Part shown: positions 45,801 through 56,815 of the stretch, one piece after another
Layout: the number at the start of each line of letters is the position of its first letter
Position numbering within the stretch: position 1 is the first letter of the stretch
DNA from: Delphinapterus leucas
Taxonomy: Eukaryota > Chordata > Mammalia > Artiodactyla > Monodontidae
Assembly (NCBI RefSeq): GCF_002288925.2
Contig: NW_022098076.1
Span: 65,871,332 to 65,935,331 of the forward strand
Direction of reading: 5' to 3'
DNA: 64,000 nt
The notes under the pieces: generated by a model
The model's input: only the letters and a program-made list of their open reading frames with translations
Told to the model about the DNA's origin: nothing
Databases searched by the model: none
Program-made: the position numbers and the translations under genes

Positions 45801-48800
45801 CCTGTGGAAAGAAGAGGATATGGGCCAGAAGAATAAGGTTGATGAACCTAATGCTTCTAAATTAATACATAATTCTGATGTTCCTCTTTTGTCTGTGTCT
45901 GATCAACCTGAAGTAGCTGTTAAACGAATAAACATCAAGAACGAAGGTCATGTGTACTTGGAAGATAAGAACAGCCAATATAGTGGTTCTGAAATGAGTT
46001 TGAATTCTGATCTCTTGGTTCAGTCAGTAGTTGATCATGCTCAGATAACTATTTTGGAGCAGGAGCATACTGAGCTAGAGGATAAGCACAATCAATCTTG
46101 TGGCTCTGAAATAAGTTTTGATTCTGTTGATCCCCTTCAGTCAGTGGCCAACCAGCTTAGAGAAACTGTTAAAGAAGTAAGCCTTTGGAAGGATGAAGTT
46201 GACATGGAAGATAAGAGAGATGAATCTAAGTGTTTTGAAATTGTGTATGATTCTGATGTCCTTTTTCAGTCAGTGGCTGGCCAAACTAAAGTTAAGGAGA
46301 TCAACCTTTGGGAGGAGGATGTTGACTTGGAAGATAAGGTGGTCAAACCTAGTGATTCAAAAATAAATTTTGTTTCTGATGAACCTCTTCAGTCTGTGGC
46401 TAATGAAATTCAAGAGGCTATTCCAGAAATAAATCTTCTGAGGGAGGGACATGTTTGTCTGTGTACTAAGAGCTATGAACCCAATGATTCCGAAGTCATT
46501 TATGTTTCAAATGCCCATCTCCAATCAGTGGTTGAGCAACCACACATATTGGAAGAGCAGAAAGCCAGTTTGGAAGATAAGAGCAATGATCCTTGTGGTC
46601 CTGAAATAAGTTTTGTTTCTGATGATCCCCTTCAGTTAGTGACTAGACCGCTTCAAAAAGCTGTTGAAGAAATAGGTCTTTGGGAGGAAGGCCATGTTTA
46701 CCTGGAAAATAAGAGATATAAACTAGGTGATTTTGAAGTAAGTTATGATTCTGATGTTGACTTCATAGCTGGGCATTCTCCTGTGGCTGTCAAAGAAATA
46801 AACTTGCAAGAGAAGGATCATGACCTTCATAAGAACTGTGAATTTAGTGTTTCTGAAATAAAATGTGATTCTGGTGTTCATCTTCAGTTAGAAGTTGACC
46901 AACCTCAAGTGGTTTGCAAAGAAGTAAACTTTCAGATGGAAAAGCATCTTGGCATGGAAGAAAGAGTCAGTGAACCTAGTGATTCTGAAATAATGTGTGA
47001 TTCTGATGTTCCTCTTCAAATAGTGATAAACGAACTTCAAGTGTCAGACAAAGAAGCAGATCTTCAGAAGATGCTATTTGTGGACCTGATGACCAGTGAT
47101 AACGATTGTGAAATGATTTCAGATTCTGATGTCCATTTTCAGCCAGTGATTGACTCACCTCAGATGACTGTCAATGAAATCAGCTGTATAAATGAAGAAA
47201 GTTTTGTTCCAGAAGATGAGAACTGTGACTCTTCTGATTCTGAACTAGGATATCCTCAATCAGTGACAAACCATTCCAAAAAGACCTTTAAAGTAGTAAA
47301 CCAGAAGCAAGACTATATTATTCTGGAAGAGACAAGCTGTGAGCCTTATATTTCTGAACTAAATTTTCAAATTGATGCCTCTCATCAGTCCATGACTTCC
47401 CAGTCACAAGAGCCTAGGAAAAAAAAGGCCAAATATATTGACCCCAAAGATAAGAGCTGTCAATCTAATCATCCTAAAAGAAATTTTGAACGGGAGGAGA
47501 CTTCTCAGCCAGTGACTCAGCAACGCCAGAAGGCTAACAAAGGAGTCAACCTTTGGAAAGATGTCGAAAATATTGGCCTAAAAGATAAGAACTGTGAATC
47601 TAGTGTTTCTGCAGTGGATTGTAATGAGTCTCCTGAGTTGGTGATTCATCAAATGCCTGATAAAGAAAACCTTTTGAAGTTAAAACATACCGATCTAAAA
47701 AGTATGAGCTGTGAACCTTGTGGTTCTGGGATGAATTTTCAATGTGATCCCTCTCTTCAGTCTGACAATGACCAGCCTCAAGAAGCTGTTAATAAAATAG
47801 ACCTATTTGAGAAGATGTCTTTTGACCTGAAAGAAACAAACCATAATTCCCATTCAGGCTCTGTTCCCATGGTTGATTCTATACGGAACCTGGAAAAAGC
47901 AAAGGAAGTCACAGAAGATGATCCTGATGAACCAGTTCTTGAAGGCTTGCCTCATGTCCCTCCTTCATTTGTGGGGAAAACGTGGTCTCAGATAATGAGA
48001 GAAGGTGATGTGAAAATTAATGCTCTCATGAAGGAATTTAAGAAAGGTCGTTTCCACTGTTACTTTGATGATGACTGTGAGACCAGGAAAATTAAAAAAA
48101 AAAAATCGAATGAAGGAAAAAAGGTTACCTGGAGTGACCTCAATCAGGACACTACATCAATTCAAGTTCTTTCGGATTGTGATGATAATGCAGGTGGTAT
48201 TTCAGATGTTGATGACTTTTCAGTGGCCTTAGATAAACCTAGCCATTATCCTTCAGCAAAGAAGCATTTTGAACAAACATGCCGAGTGGCTTCTCCATGC
48301 CAGGCTATAAAAGTCAGCCATGGAACTCAAACCAATCTTGCAAGTCACCCAGGGACAAAAAGAAGAATAACTGGACAAGAGAAAGACTCTCCAGTAAGGA
48401 AGCGTTTACTTTTACAGAATGACAGAAAAACAAGAAAGAAAGTAAAAATTGGAAAAGTTGAATTTCCTGAGTCCTGTATTACAGTTTTGAAGCCTTTGCA
48501 ACCAAATGCCTTAATTTATGTTCTTTCTTCAAATATTAAGCTGAAGAAAGGTGAATCCAACAACTTCTCTAAACGGAGGCATGGTAGTAGAAATAATTGG
48601 GATCTTAGCATACAGTACAAATTTAACCAGAGTTCCTTTAATTGTTATGACCCATTGAATAAACAGATTGTAATTGATCCTTCTTTGAACATAGAAGTAC
48701 CAGGGCCTGACAAGAATAACTGTGTGGAAATTCATTTTAGCCACCTAAATTCTAATGCAGGAGATGATGATACTTATGTACAAAGCTCTGCTTCAGCACC

Positions 48801-49524
48801 TTTTATGACAGTGTCAGTAGGACGTGAATTAATGGCACATCAGGAGGCCAGTGAATCTGTGTTTCTGGAAAAATCCAAGATTTTGAATTCTAGTGAGGTT
48901 TCAAAAGAAAGTAATTTCCAGTCAACTCTTTTAAATCATGATGTTGCCAAAATTTCTCTGAAATCAATTAGAAATAAGTTTTTGGAAAGTAAAAGGAAAA
49001 TTCAGAGAAGGAAGGTGACAACTAATAATAAGCCAGGTTTTCCCAAAGAAGATTGTAGACCAGTTATTCCCCAGCAAAAAACCAGAATTGCTTCAGAAAA
49101 ACGGTCCATTTGGATTCAGACCAAACTAAGTGATATAATTAAAAAGTATATTCCAAAATACTCTGTGTTTTTGCGTCACAAATATTGGTCCAGGAGCACT
49201 TTCGTTAGGATGCATCTTAAGAAGAAAAAATCTGATGTCAGTAGGTTAAAGAAGGCAAAGAGACCAGCTAAAATTCTTTCAAATGCCTCGATTCCATCAG
49301 CTGGAGCTGAAGAGCAGTCAAGAGCTATAGCAAGCTCTTCTCCCAAGCAACCTGTGCGGGGCTCTTCTGTCGTTGCAGGAAGTAAGAAGAATGGTAATAA
49401 AAAACGCCCTAGAAGACAACAGAGAAAACCTTCTAGACCTGTTAGAACATATGCTTTGAGAAGTTTGTATTCTGGTGTACCATATTCTGATAGAATGAGG
49501 ACACGGCTCTCTAACAAATTGTGA
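31680..49524 (+). CDS. ZDBF2: ZDBF2, zinc finger DBF-type containing 2 (three coding exons)
   Basis: The coding sequence joins 31680-31739, 35829-35956 and 42405-49524, 7308 nt in total, which is 2435 residues plus a TGA stop. Human ZDBF2 is about 2350 residues, so the length fits. The protein opens [20 protein letters not shown] and continues HISSDQHR, giving a DBF4-type zinc finger with C8, C11, H21 and H27. Residues 45-62 ([18 protein letters not shown]) match the conserved segment after the finger. About 35 acidic repeats follow from roughly residue 400 to 1860, then a conserved [20 protein letters not shown] block near residue 1919 and a Lys/Arg-rich C-terminus. All introns are GT-AG and phases agree (0, then 2). 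The family is known for imprinted, paternal expression in mammals; molecular function is poorly defined and a nuclear site is inferred from the basic tail. The reading frame is intact throughout. Confidence 0.95.
31815..32345 (-). mobile_element. L2 fragment in intron 1 of the coding region
   Basis: It reads through L2 landmarks on the minus strand: attgagaatctactaatggg, catttgagttgagatttgaa and ccaggaggccgatgtggcta. Confidence 0.6.
32560..33180 (-). mobile_element. L1 ORF2 fragment split by a SINE
   Basis: Antisense L1 ORF2 sequence (tttttcattcctgggataaa) flanks the SINE at 32727-33050. It is broken by stops. Confidence 0.8.
32727..33050 (-). mobile_element. Long-form CHR SINE
   Basis: The target duplication ctgtagctttttt is seen on both sides. 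Confidence 0.9.
33809..33844. repeat. (AC)n(AT)n microsatellite
   Basis: A short AC run is followed by an AT run of more than 20 bases. Confidence 0.85.
33860..34700 (+). mobile_element. Old L1M fragment split by a SINE
   Basis: The segments aatggaagccaaaggaaaga and accagcagacacttactaaa match old L1 3' regions. Confidence 0.6.
34269..34410 (+). mobile_element. Short SINE ('ggacttccctggtggtccag' head)
   Basis: The head and ggtttgatccctggtcag are clear. An internal agatcccac motif is duplicated. It ends in an A tract and a (GA)n run. Confidence 0.85.
34700..35215 (+). mobile_element. L1 ORF2 and 3'-end fragments
   Basis: ORF2-like sequence (ggtcctagtcagggaaataa) surrounds an L1 3' tail piece at 34920-35020 (aactatacttcaataaaaaa). 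Confidence 0.6.
35255..35700 (+). mobile_element. Tigger-like DNA-transposon remnant with SINE
   Basis: The stretch tcaacttatgatgggattac to ttgggcaaaatcatttatgc resembles Tigger-type elements. A SINE interrupts it at 35500-35673. Confidence 0.45.
35500..35673 (-). mobile_element. Short CHR SINE with internal deletion
   Basis: About 30 bp of the usual body are missing after the ctcacgggcccag segment, compared with neighbouring copies. Confidence 0.85.
35829..35956 (+). CDS. ZDBF2: ZDBF2 second coding exon (second half of the DBF zinc finger)
   Basis: The acceptor is ctttatag at 35821-35828 and the donor gtaaagta starts at 35957. The exon encodes [19 protein letters not shown] and then [22 protein letters not shown], followed by two bases of a split Arg codon. 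H21 and H27 complete the C-x2-C...H-x5-H finger begun in the previous exon. The 128-nt length shifts the phase to 2, exactly matching the next exon. Confidence 0.93.
36590..37050 (+). mobile_element. L1 3' end with A tail
   Basis: It ends with attatactccaataaagatg and an A tract, the standard L1 3' terminus of cetartiodactyls. The upstream part runs through ggagatcagctcggtgcttt. Confidence 0.85.
37200..37610 (-). mobile_element. Old L1M 3' UTR fragment
   Basis: It has aattacaggcttacaaaaat and the conserved ggaccaagattccatccagg and agtagttcctcagtctgtct segments on the minus strand. Confidence 0.55.
37610..39482 (-). pseudogene. L1 ORF2 reverse transcriptase fragment (3' part of a twin-primed L1)
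   Basis: The minus strand encodes broken ORF2 pieces with the RT landmarks FADDILYIE (about 38860) and [21 protein letters not shown] (about 38960), and further upstream SINE-free ORF2 to about 39480. Frameshifts and stops make it inactive. It abuts a plus-strand L1 segment at 39482/39483. Confidence 0.85.
38009..38252 (-). mobile_element. CHR-type SINE inserted in L1
   Basis: The target duplication tgcatgggtttatttc / tgcgtgggtttatttc is seen on both sides. Confidence 0.9.
39576..40248 (+). mobile_element. Long-form CHR SINE with a split, duplicated head
   Basis: The target duplication aaatgaaatag is at 39565-39575 and 40249-40259. A first head fragment ggacttccct (39576-39585) is followed by about 188 bp of foreign sequence. 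A full head then begins at 39774 and the rest of the SINE runs to the A-rich tail. Confidence 0.85.
39599..39773 (+). repeat. Inverted repeat, left arm (175 bp, perfect)
   Basis: It is the exact reverse complement of 40807-40981. It sits inside a SINE head. Confidence 0.95.
40599..40806 (-). mobile_element. Short CHR SINE
   Basis: The target duplication tgaatcagtaattt is seen at 40585 and 40807. Confidence 0.92.
40807..40981 (-). repeat. Inverted repeat, right arm (175 bp, perfect)
   Basis: The arm comprises about 90 bp of L1 and then flanking AT-rich sequence. It abuts a minus-strand SINE whose head faces the left SINE head. Confidence 0.95.
40985..41960 (-). mobile_element. Old L1M remnant
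   Basis: Fragments such as ccattgaattgtttgtatat and gccagtgccacattactt resemble antisense L1M sequence. Edges are uncertain. Confidence 0.4.
42405..49524 (+). CDS. ZDBF2: ZDBF2 large terminal coding exon with acidic repeat array
   Basis: The exon starts after the acceptor cttgctttttag (ending 42404) and reads [16 protein letters not shown] in frame with the split Arg codon. It is open for 7120 nt to the TGA at 49522-49524. From about 43390 to 47830 the protein repeats a module whose core resembles SEISFDSDxPLQSVxDQ followed by a basic/acidic stretch such as AVKEINLxKExHVDLEDK. I count about 35 degenerate copies averaging 42 residues. After the array come [19 protein letters not shown] (about 47960), basic segments such as [15 protein letters not shown] (about 48970), and a tail rich in Lys, Arg and Pro ending RTRLSNKL. 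An upstream TTG at 42394 lies in the intron and is not the start. Confidence 0.95.
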
Positions 49525-52500
49525 GGTAATGAGGTAAACTAGAGGTGTTTCTATTAAGGGCTAGTTGAGGATTCAGTACTTCAATTGAAAATATATTTGG
49601 TACCTAGTGTACATAGCTTTCCTAACTTTGGTGAAAAAAATGCACCTTCAACTATTTTGCTATAGACTTATTTTTCAGAACTTTTATATTAATTTAAAGT
49701 TAGTGTTTAGGGTCCTTTTTTTTTCAAATTAAAAAACTTCCTTTGTCCATTTGCTGTGGAAAAGCTTCATCTTAATTTATATCACATAATTTAGCACAGT
49801 ATATACAACTTTCTCCCTCAAATCATGTCCCTCTTACTTATTTTTTATGATTGTATCTCTCATGTCAGCAGGTTATATTATTGCAAAAATGGATGTGGCA
49901 AACATAAAATGCTTTTACTTTTTAAAAATTGGAACAAATGAATATGTAGTTATTTTCTGTGTGTTTTAGAGTGGCATTGTCAATATCATATCCTAACTGG
50001 ATAATTAAAAAGAAGAAACTCTAATAGATTATCTCAGCTTTTGAGTGGGATTAACCTAAATAATCACACACAAAATATAATTTATCTTTCTTTTAAAAGC
50101 ATTCCAGAGAATGAGATTTCATAAACTTTAATCCAGTTTAAAAAACTGCCTGGTGATTTTACATACATAACACAAACTCTTCCTTCTTCATTTAAACTGA
50201 ATCTGCAGGTATCTAACTTTCCTCATTTGGACACATGCGTACATGCAATCTCTGCAGGTTTTTCTTTAGCATTATTAGACCTTAAGGGGAAAATGATCTT
50301 GCCAGTGTGATTATGCTTTTCTACCACCTTTTTTCCCCTCCACCTGAAGGGTTGGTGGTTTAATGTGAGAATCCAGTTATCTTATGGCCTTATCTCTTAA
50401 AAATATTTTAGATGTTTCCATATCCTTTTTAATAGCTTGAACTGAAATGACTGGTTTGGTAATTTGGGCAGATCATTAATTGTTGTTATTAATAAGTTAT
50501 AATCTTAATAATTCAAAAGATCTAATAAAAACTGATAACTTAAGTGGCGGCCCATTTTGCAAGTGAAAAACTGAATTTGTGCATTGGTTTGGCTTTACTT
50601 CAATTTGCTAACTGATTTTGGTAGTTCACATAAAAATGTCAAGATATGCAGTTTAGGTCTGAGGTACTCAGAAAATCTTTAGATCCTTTATTCAGGGATA
50701 CTGGTTGAGCTGGTACAGATAATTATCCTGTTAAGCCAAGGATCCTGGATCCTTTTCTATCACTGATGTTAAAGGGAAACATGAATTTCAGCTACTACAT
50801 TGTATAAACCATATTTTATTGAAACTAGATCAGTGTACCATGATTTCAGAGATAAAAATTTGTTATCTTAGAATTAAGTATAGTGTAACAGTTGGTTTCT
50901 AAATGTAGTTTTATTTCAGGGGCCATTATTGAACCTGTGGGTATGTTATGGTGTAATGTTGTAATTTCTGTACTTGTAAATTTAAAACAGTAATGATATT
51001 GAAAAAAATGGACAAATGTTTATATTTTTAGTTCCAAAGCAACTTCAACTTTGCCTCATATACAAATATTTTAATTTTCTTTCTTAAAATATCTGTAAAC
51101 CACTAGTTTAATCCTCCAATCTGAATTTAGAAAGAAAACTGTCCTACTGATTAGGAAGTAAACAAGCAGCTAATTCATAAAAATATTCTCTTTGTGGGTA
51201 TTGTTTTTTTTTTCCTTGTGAAGTAGACACGTAATTCCCTTGAGTATTGTTGGTAGGCATTCTGCCATCTTTTAGTGTCAGTTTAAAAGCAAGAGATCAT
51301 ACGGAAAAAACGTACCATGTAATTATGATGTATCATATCTATTGTGATTACATCGTGCACAGAGAATAGTTCTTATAATTCAAGTGATAAAAACTTGAAA
51401 AAAAATACCACCTTTTTCACATTGGAAACTTCCAAGTACCATTTTTTTTTTAGAGGAAAAGGTTTATATCTGAATTATATTAAAGTATAAAATAGTCCTG
51501 ATGATTTTTTTTAAACATTTTGGAAATGTTTACTAAGTTCCTATAATCATTATTATTTTAGACAGGCTTGAAAACTTGAAATTGTAAAAGTTATAATTGA
51601 AATTAAATAAATAGTGAATAACTTTCAGAATTTGGTAGGATACAAGAGTGCCCCTTTGTCAAAATTTGTTTTGGCTTAATTTGCATATTAGGTAAAAATT
51701 GGATGTTTTTTGTGTATTCAAGTATGCATTAAATTCTTTCAATAGTAAAAAATCAAATTATAACCATAGTGAATATTTTTATTAATCTTGTCCTTGTTCA
51801 GTATCTTGCATAGATGTTTACTATAATTGTTCCAAATTGTGCAGTATGTAGACAACGTTGTGTGAAGTGTGTTTTGGATTTGTGCATTTAACTTTTTTGT
51901 GTAACTAGGGCTCTGAGTGACAGGTTTTTTTGCTAAAGAGAAACTATATTTAAATATTCAAATAATTATATATTTCCATGTAAAACTAATGTGAAGAGTA
52001 ATGTATTTTTTATAATGCAATTTAAAGAGTAAGTTTGTTTTCAAAGTTATCAAGATAAAATTGATCAAAGAATTGAAATTTGCCTCTACTTTCTCTTCAT
52101 GTTAGGAACTTTATCTGGGAATACTTAAGGAATCATAGATTAATGAAAACAGAAGTTCATTTTATAAATGGTCCTAGAGATAATAAATAGGGAAATATAA
52201 ATGTTGATGCTGGTGAGAAAATAGTTTAACCAAAGATATGCAGGTTATGTTCAATGAAGTAGTTATTTCAAAGGATTAAAATTAAACAACTGTTTCTTTG
52301 GTGGAGTGGTGGGTTAGCAACTTTTTACTTTGTATACCTGTATTGGAAGAGTCAGTGAACAGGACTGAGTTCAGGAGGCAGTATCTATATCATTATTTGA
52401 CACCTACTGGAAGAGAGAACTTTGGTGCCTCCAATACCATAGCGTATGTTTTAAAGAACGAGAAAACATGGAAGAGTGTATCTGTGTCAGTGAGGTCAGT

Positions 52501-52650
52501 GCCTTTGGCCTCAGCAGTATTGACTTCTAGAGTTTTTTGGTCCAGGATTATATTGTTAAGATGAACAACAGACTTCTCTTTATATAAAAAAGTTAATAGA
52601 GTAAAAATGTAAGATGGAAGCTCATTTTCAATAAAGGACTTTTATGTATA
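49525..52650 (+). other. ZDBF2: Probable ZDBF2 3' UTR
   Basis: This AT-rich stretch follows the ZDBF2 stop and holds no long ORF and few recognisable interspersed repeats, unlike the sequence on either side. That is typical of a long 3' UTR. Candidate AATAAA signals lie at 50524, 51606 and 52630. I place the end near 52650 by the last of these, but the real cleavage site cannot be fixed from sequence alone. Confidence 0.5.
52630..52635 (+). promoter_or_regulatory. Candidate distal ZDBF2 poly(A) signal
   Basis: An AATAAA hexamer sits about 3.1 kb after the stop codon, close to where the repeat-poor 3' UTR-like sequence ends. Upstream AATAAA motifs at 50524-50529 and 51606-51611 could give shorter transcripts. 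The choice among them is inference. Confidence 0.3.
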
Positions 52651-53034
52651 GAAAAAAATGTGGAAATATGTGAAAAATCATGTAATTAGGAAATTACACA
52701 TCAAAATGTCAACGTAAGAAGATTACAGGCTGAGGAGGAGTCTCAACATTTCCTTATACTTCATTGAGACCGTAAATAGTAGGGAAGTAACAGTATATTT
52801 AATGTTTCCTTTGTTCTTCTTATACTTGATTGTACAATACATATTTAAAAATTTCTCCCAAAGTATTTTAAATTATTTACCTTGACTAAGGAGTTGTCTA
52901 GGATGAACTATAGTTTGCTGCTGAATCTTTGAAGCATGAACTTTCACTTTTCTCTATGTTTATAATTTATTACATGCATGTTGCTTTTTTCATGCATTTT
53001 ATTTTCTGAATTTTTAAGCTGGACATGTATGTGT

Positions 53035-53185
53035 ACATGTTGAGCCCTCACTAAGTACCAGGCATTGTTCTAGACTTTTAACCTGTATTATCTCATTTGA
53101 TTTTCAAAGAGCCCGTTTGAGTTAGGCACTATAGTTGTGACTAAATAGTGGATGAGAAAATTAAGGCATAGAGCCTCAATTTTGG
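53035..53185 (-). mobile_element. MIR SINE
   Basis: The order ctaagtaccaggcattgttc, tattatctcatttgattttc and gatgagaaaattaaggcata is a minus-strand MIR. Confidence 0.7.
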
Positions 53186-53889
53186 GATTACAAATGAATG
53201 TTGACTGTAATCAAATGGGGACTACAGATAATCCCCATTCCCATCCCCAGTCCCAGGCCACCCCTAATCTACTGTCTGTCTTTATAGTTTAGCTTTTTCT
53301 GGACATTTCATATAAATGGCATCATACAATATGTTGTCTTTTGTGTCTGACTTTTTTCATTTCCCAAAATGTTTTGGAGGGTCATTCATGTAGCATGTAT
53401 CAGTATTTTCTTCTTTTTTAAATTGCTGAATAGTACTTATAATTAGTTTTTAATGAAGCTGGTAACAGAACACTGGTCTTCTGATGACAAATATGATAAA
53501 AACTGTTAGGTTTGAGGCTAGATGTTCCTTTATGCCTCTCATACCTGTTATCCTCGATCACTACCCCAAATCCACGACCACCTGGATATCTGCCTTTGTG
53601 AGTGCTCTTATTGCATACTTGAATGCTTTATGCTTCCTCTGTCTTTGACTCTTATTTCCTTTAGTGACCATCTTGGCATTCTTTTCACTGTGCTTTGTGA
53701 ATTTTCATTTTCAGTGTCAACACATTACTCTGTGTTCCCAATCCTTTCATTTTGAATTGCTTGCAAGTGATCAAACTGAGATTCATATTCAAGTTGCCTA
53801 TTATTCTAACCTACATGAGCAGTAAAGCCAGGAATTGTTGATGATGTACAGGTCATAGTGAAAGTTCTGGTTTAAAATTACTGTACTAC

Positions 53890-54180
53890 ATAACCACAGT
53901 GTACATCATCAAAATCAGGAAATCAATATTGATATAATACAACCCTCTACTCCACAGGCCTTGTTTGGATTTTACAGATTGTTCCAAAATATTCTCTATA
54001 GGTCCAGGATTAAATTCAGGATCACATACTGTCGTGATTCTAGTTTCCTTCAGTATGGAGCCGTTCCTCAGCCTTTATTTTTTATAACTTGACATTTTGA
54101 AGTGTACAAACAAGTTTCTTTGTGGAATGTCCCTCAGTTTGAGTTTGTGTGATGTTTCTTCATAATGCTTTTCTTTGCGG
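53890..54180 (-). mobile_element. Old L1M 3' UTR fragment
   Basis: It is the same type of sequence as 37200-37610 (ggtccaggattaaattcagg, agccgttcctcagcctttat). Confidence 0.5.
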
Positions 54181-54469
54181 GGGCAGGGCAGAAATTCTGT
54201 GGACTTCTCAGTGTATCATAACAGAAGCCATGTGATGTCAATTTGAATAAATGTGGTGATTGAAGATATCCAGTTTTTGTTCATGCTTTAGACTAAAAGC
54301 TTTTAATAATCTGAAATGGGGGCTCTTATAGAGGGTAAGATGAGTTATCAACAAATAGTTACATTTTTTCATAACCGAGCTTTGAGGCAATTGTAACTGT
54401 GAATATTTTATCTGTTATGTTTATCATCTACCCGATCATAGATAAGACAGTTACTTATTCATACATTTA

Positions 54470-54550
54470 ACAAATATTACTTAGACCCCTACTATGTGCC
54501 TTGCCCTATGGTGGGTGCCGAGGATCCAAACATCAATCAAACAGGTCTCT
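54470..54550 (-). mobile_element. L2 3'-end fragment
   Basis: Cccctactatgtgccttgcc and the following ggtgggtgccgaggatccaa fit the L2 end. Confidence 0.5.
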
Positions 54551-55065
54551 AGTTGCTAACTTTCATTACTGATATGAGTGAAAGACAATTTCAATAGTGG
54601 TAAGTCTGGAATTACAACATAATTCTTAGGCTTTCAAAAGATCATTAAAAAACCTGTATCGATAACACAAGATACTGCTGTTTGGCATTGAAAAATTCCT
54701 CAACTTTCTACATCGAGGCCCATTGCAAGGCATTTCTCATGATTACCTGGAAAGATTGTTTTCCTGTGTTTGCATTATTATGAACAGTCTGTCCTGTGTT
54801 GGTTTGACGCACCAGGATGAAGTGTTATATAGACTCAGTTACCCATCTTAATCACAGCACAAAAATGACTTCCTAAGGGAAAGTTGATATCTTCATCAGA
54901 TGCTTATTTAAAAAAATTTTTTTTAAAGTTAATTGAAGTATAGGTGGTTTATAATATTATGTTAATATACAGCATAGTGATTTAGTATTTTTGCAGATTA
55001 CATTCCATTATAGGTCATACAAGATAATGGGTATAATTCCCTGTGTTATATAGTACATCCCTGTG

Positions 55066-55068
<3 letters not shown>

Positions 55069-55100
<32 letters not shown>

Positions 55101-55294
55101 TGGTACGCGGGCCTCTCACTGTTGTGTGGCCTTTCCCGTTGCGGAGCACAGGCTCCGGACGCGCAGGCTCAGCGGCCATGGCTCGCGGGCCTAGCCGCTC
55201 TGCGGCATGTGGGATCTTCCCGGACCGGGGCACGAACCCGCGTCCCCTGCATCGCCAGGTGGACTCTCAACCACTGCGCCACCAGGGGAGCCCC
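55069..55294 (-). mobile_element. Short CHR SINE inserted in L1
   Basis: It has a 31-base T tract, the longest tail in the window, suggesting a young insertion. Confidence 0.92.
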
Positions 55295-55600
55295 TATCTA
55301 TTTTATATATAGCAGTTTGTATTTGTTAATCCCATACCTCTAATTTATCCCTCCCCACTTGCCTCTCCCCTTTGGTAACCACAAGCTTGTTTTTATATCT
55401 GTGAGTCTGTTTCTGTTTGGATACATATATCTGTATTATTTTTTAGATTCCACATATGTGATATCATACAGTATTTGTCTTTCTCTGTCTGACTTATTTC
55501 ACTAAACATAATGTTCTCTAGGTTCATCTGTGTTGCTGCAAATGACAGTATTTCATTCTTTTTAATGGTTGAGTAATATTCCATTGTATATATCTACCAC

Positions 55601-55882
55601 TTAAAAAATTATTTTTTGGCTGCATTGGGTCTTTATTGCTGCGCATGGTCTTTTTTTAGTTGTGGTGAGTGGGGGCTACCCTTCGTTGCAGTGCGCAGTT
55701 CTCTTCTAATTGTGGTGGCTTCTCTTGTTGTGGAGCATGGGCTCTAGGTGCGCGGGCTCAATAGTTGTGGTGCACGGGCTTAGTTGCTCCATGGCGTGTG
55801 GGATCTTCCCGGACCAGGGCTGGAACCCATAGGCCCTTGCATTGGCAGGCGGATTCTTAACCACTGCGCCACCAGGGAAGCC
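55601..55882 (-). mobile_element. Long-form CHR SINE inserted in L1
   Basis: The head ends ccaccagggaagcc at 55882, and L1 sequence resumes at taccacatc on the right. Confidence 0.9.
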
Positions 55883-56498
55883 TTATACCACATCTTATTT
55901 ATCCATTCATCTATTGATGGACGTTTAGGTTGCTTCTCTGTCTTGGCTGTTGTAAATAGTGCTGCTATGAAGATTGAGGTGCACATACCTCTTCGAATTA
56001 GTGTTTTCATTTTCTTCAGATATATGCCCAGGATTGGAATTGCTATATCATATGATAGTTCTGTTTTTAGTTTTTTGAGGGAACTCTGTACTGTTTTCCA
56101 TAGTGGCTGCACCAATTTATATTCCCACCAACAGTGTACAAGGGTTCCCTTTTCTCCACATCTTCTCCAACATTTATTATTTGTAGATGTTTTGGCGATA
56201 GCCATTTTGACAGGTGTGAGGTAATTCTCATTGTGGTTTTGATTTGCACATCTCTAATAATTAGTGATGTTGAGCATCTTTTCATGTGCATTATATGTCT
56301 TCTTTGGAGAAATATCTATTCATGCCATCTGCCCATTTTCTGATTGGGTTGCTTGCTTTTTTGATATTGAGTTGTATGAGCTATTTATATATTTTGGGCG
56401 TCAACCCCTTATCGGTTGCATTTGCAAATATTTTCTCCCATTCAGGAGGTTGTCTTCATTTTGTTAATGGTTTCCTTTGCTGTGCAAAAGCTTTTAAG

Positions 56499-56815
56499 TT
56501 TTTTTTTTAAATGTATTTATTTATTTTTTGCCTGCATTGGGTTTTTGTTGCTGCAAACGGGCTTTCTCTAGTTGTGGAGAGTGGGGGCTACTCTTCGTTG
56601 TGGTGCACAGGTTTCTCATTGTGGTGGCTTCTCTTGTTGTGGAGCATGGGCTCTAGGCGTGCGGGTTTCAGCAGTTGTGGCACATGGGCTCAGTAGTTGT
56701 GGTGCATGGGCTTAGTTACTCTGCATCGTGTGGGATCTTCCCGGACCAGGGATCGAACCCATGTCCCCTACATTGGCAGGTGGATTCTTAACCACTGAAC
56801 CACCAGGGAAGTCCC
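56499..56815 (-). mobile_element. Long-form CHR SINE inserted in L1
   Basis: Near-repeats agcttttaagtt and agcttttgagtt flank it. Confidence 0.9.
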
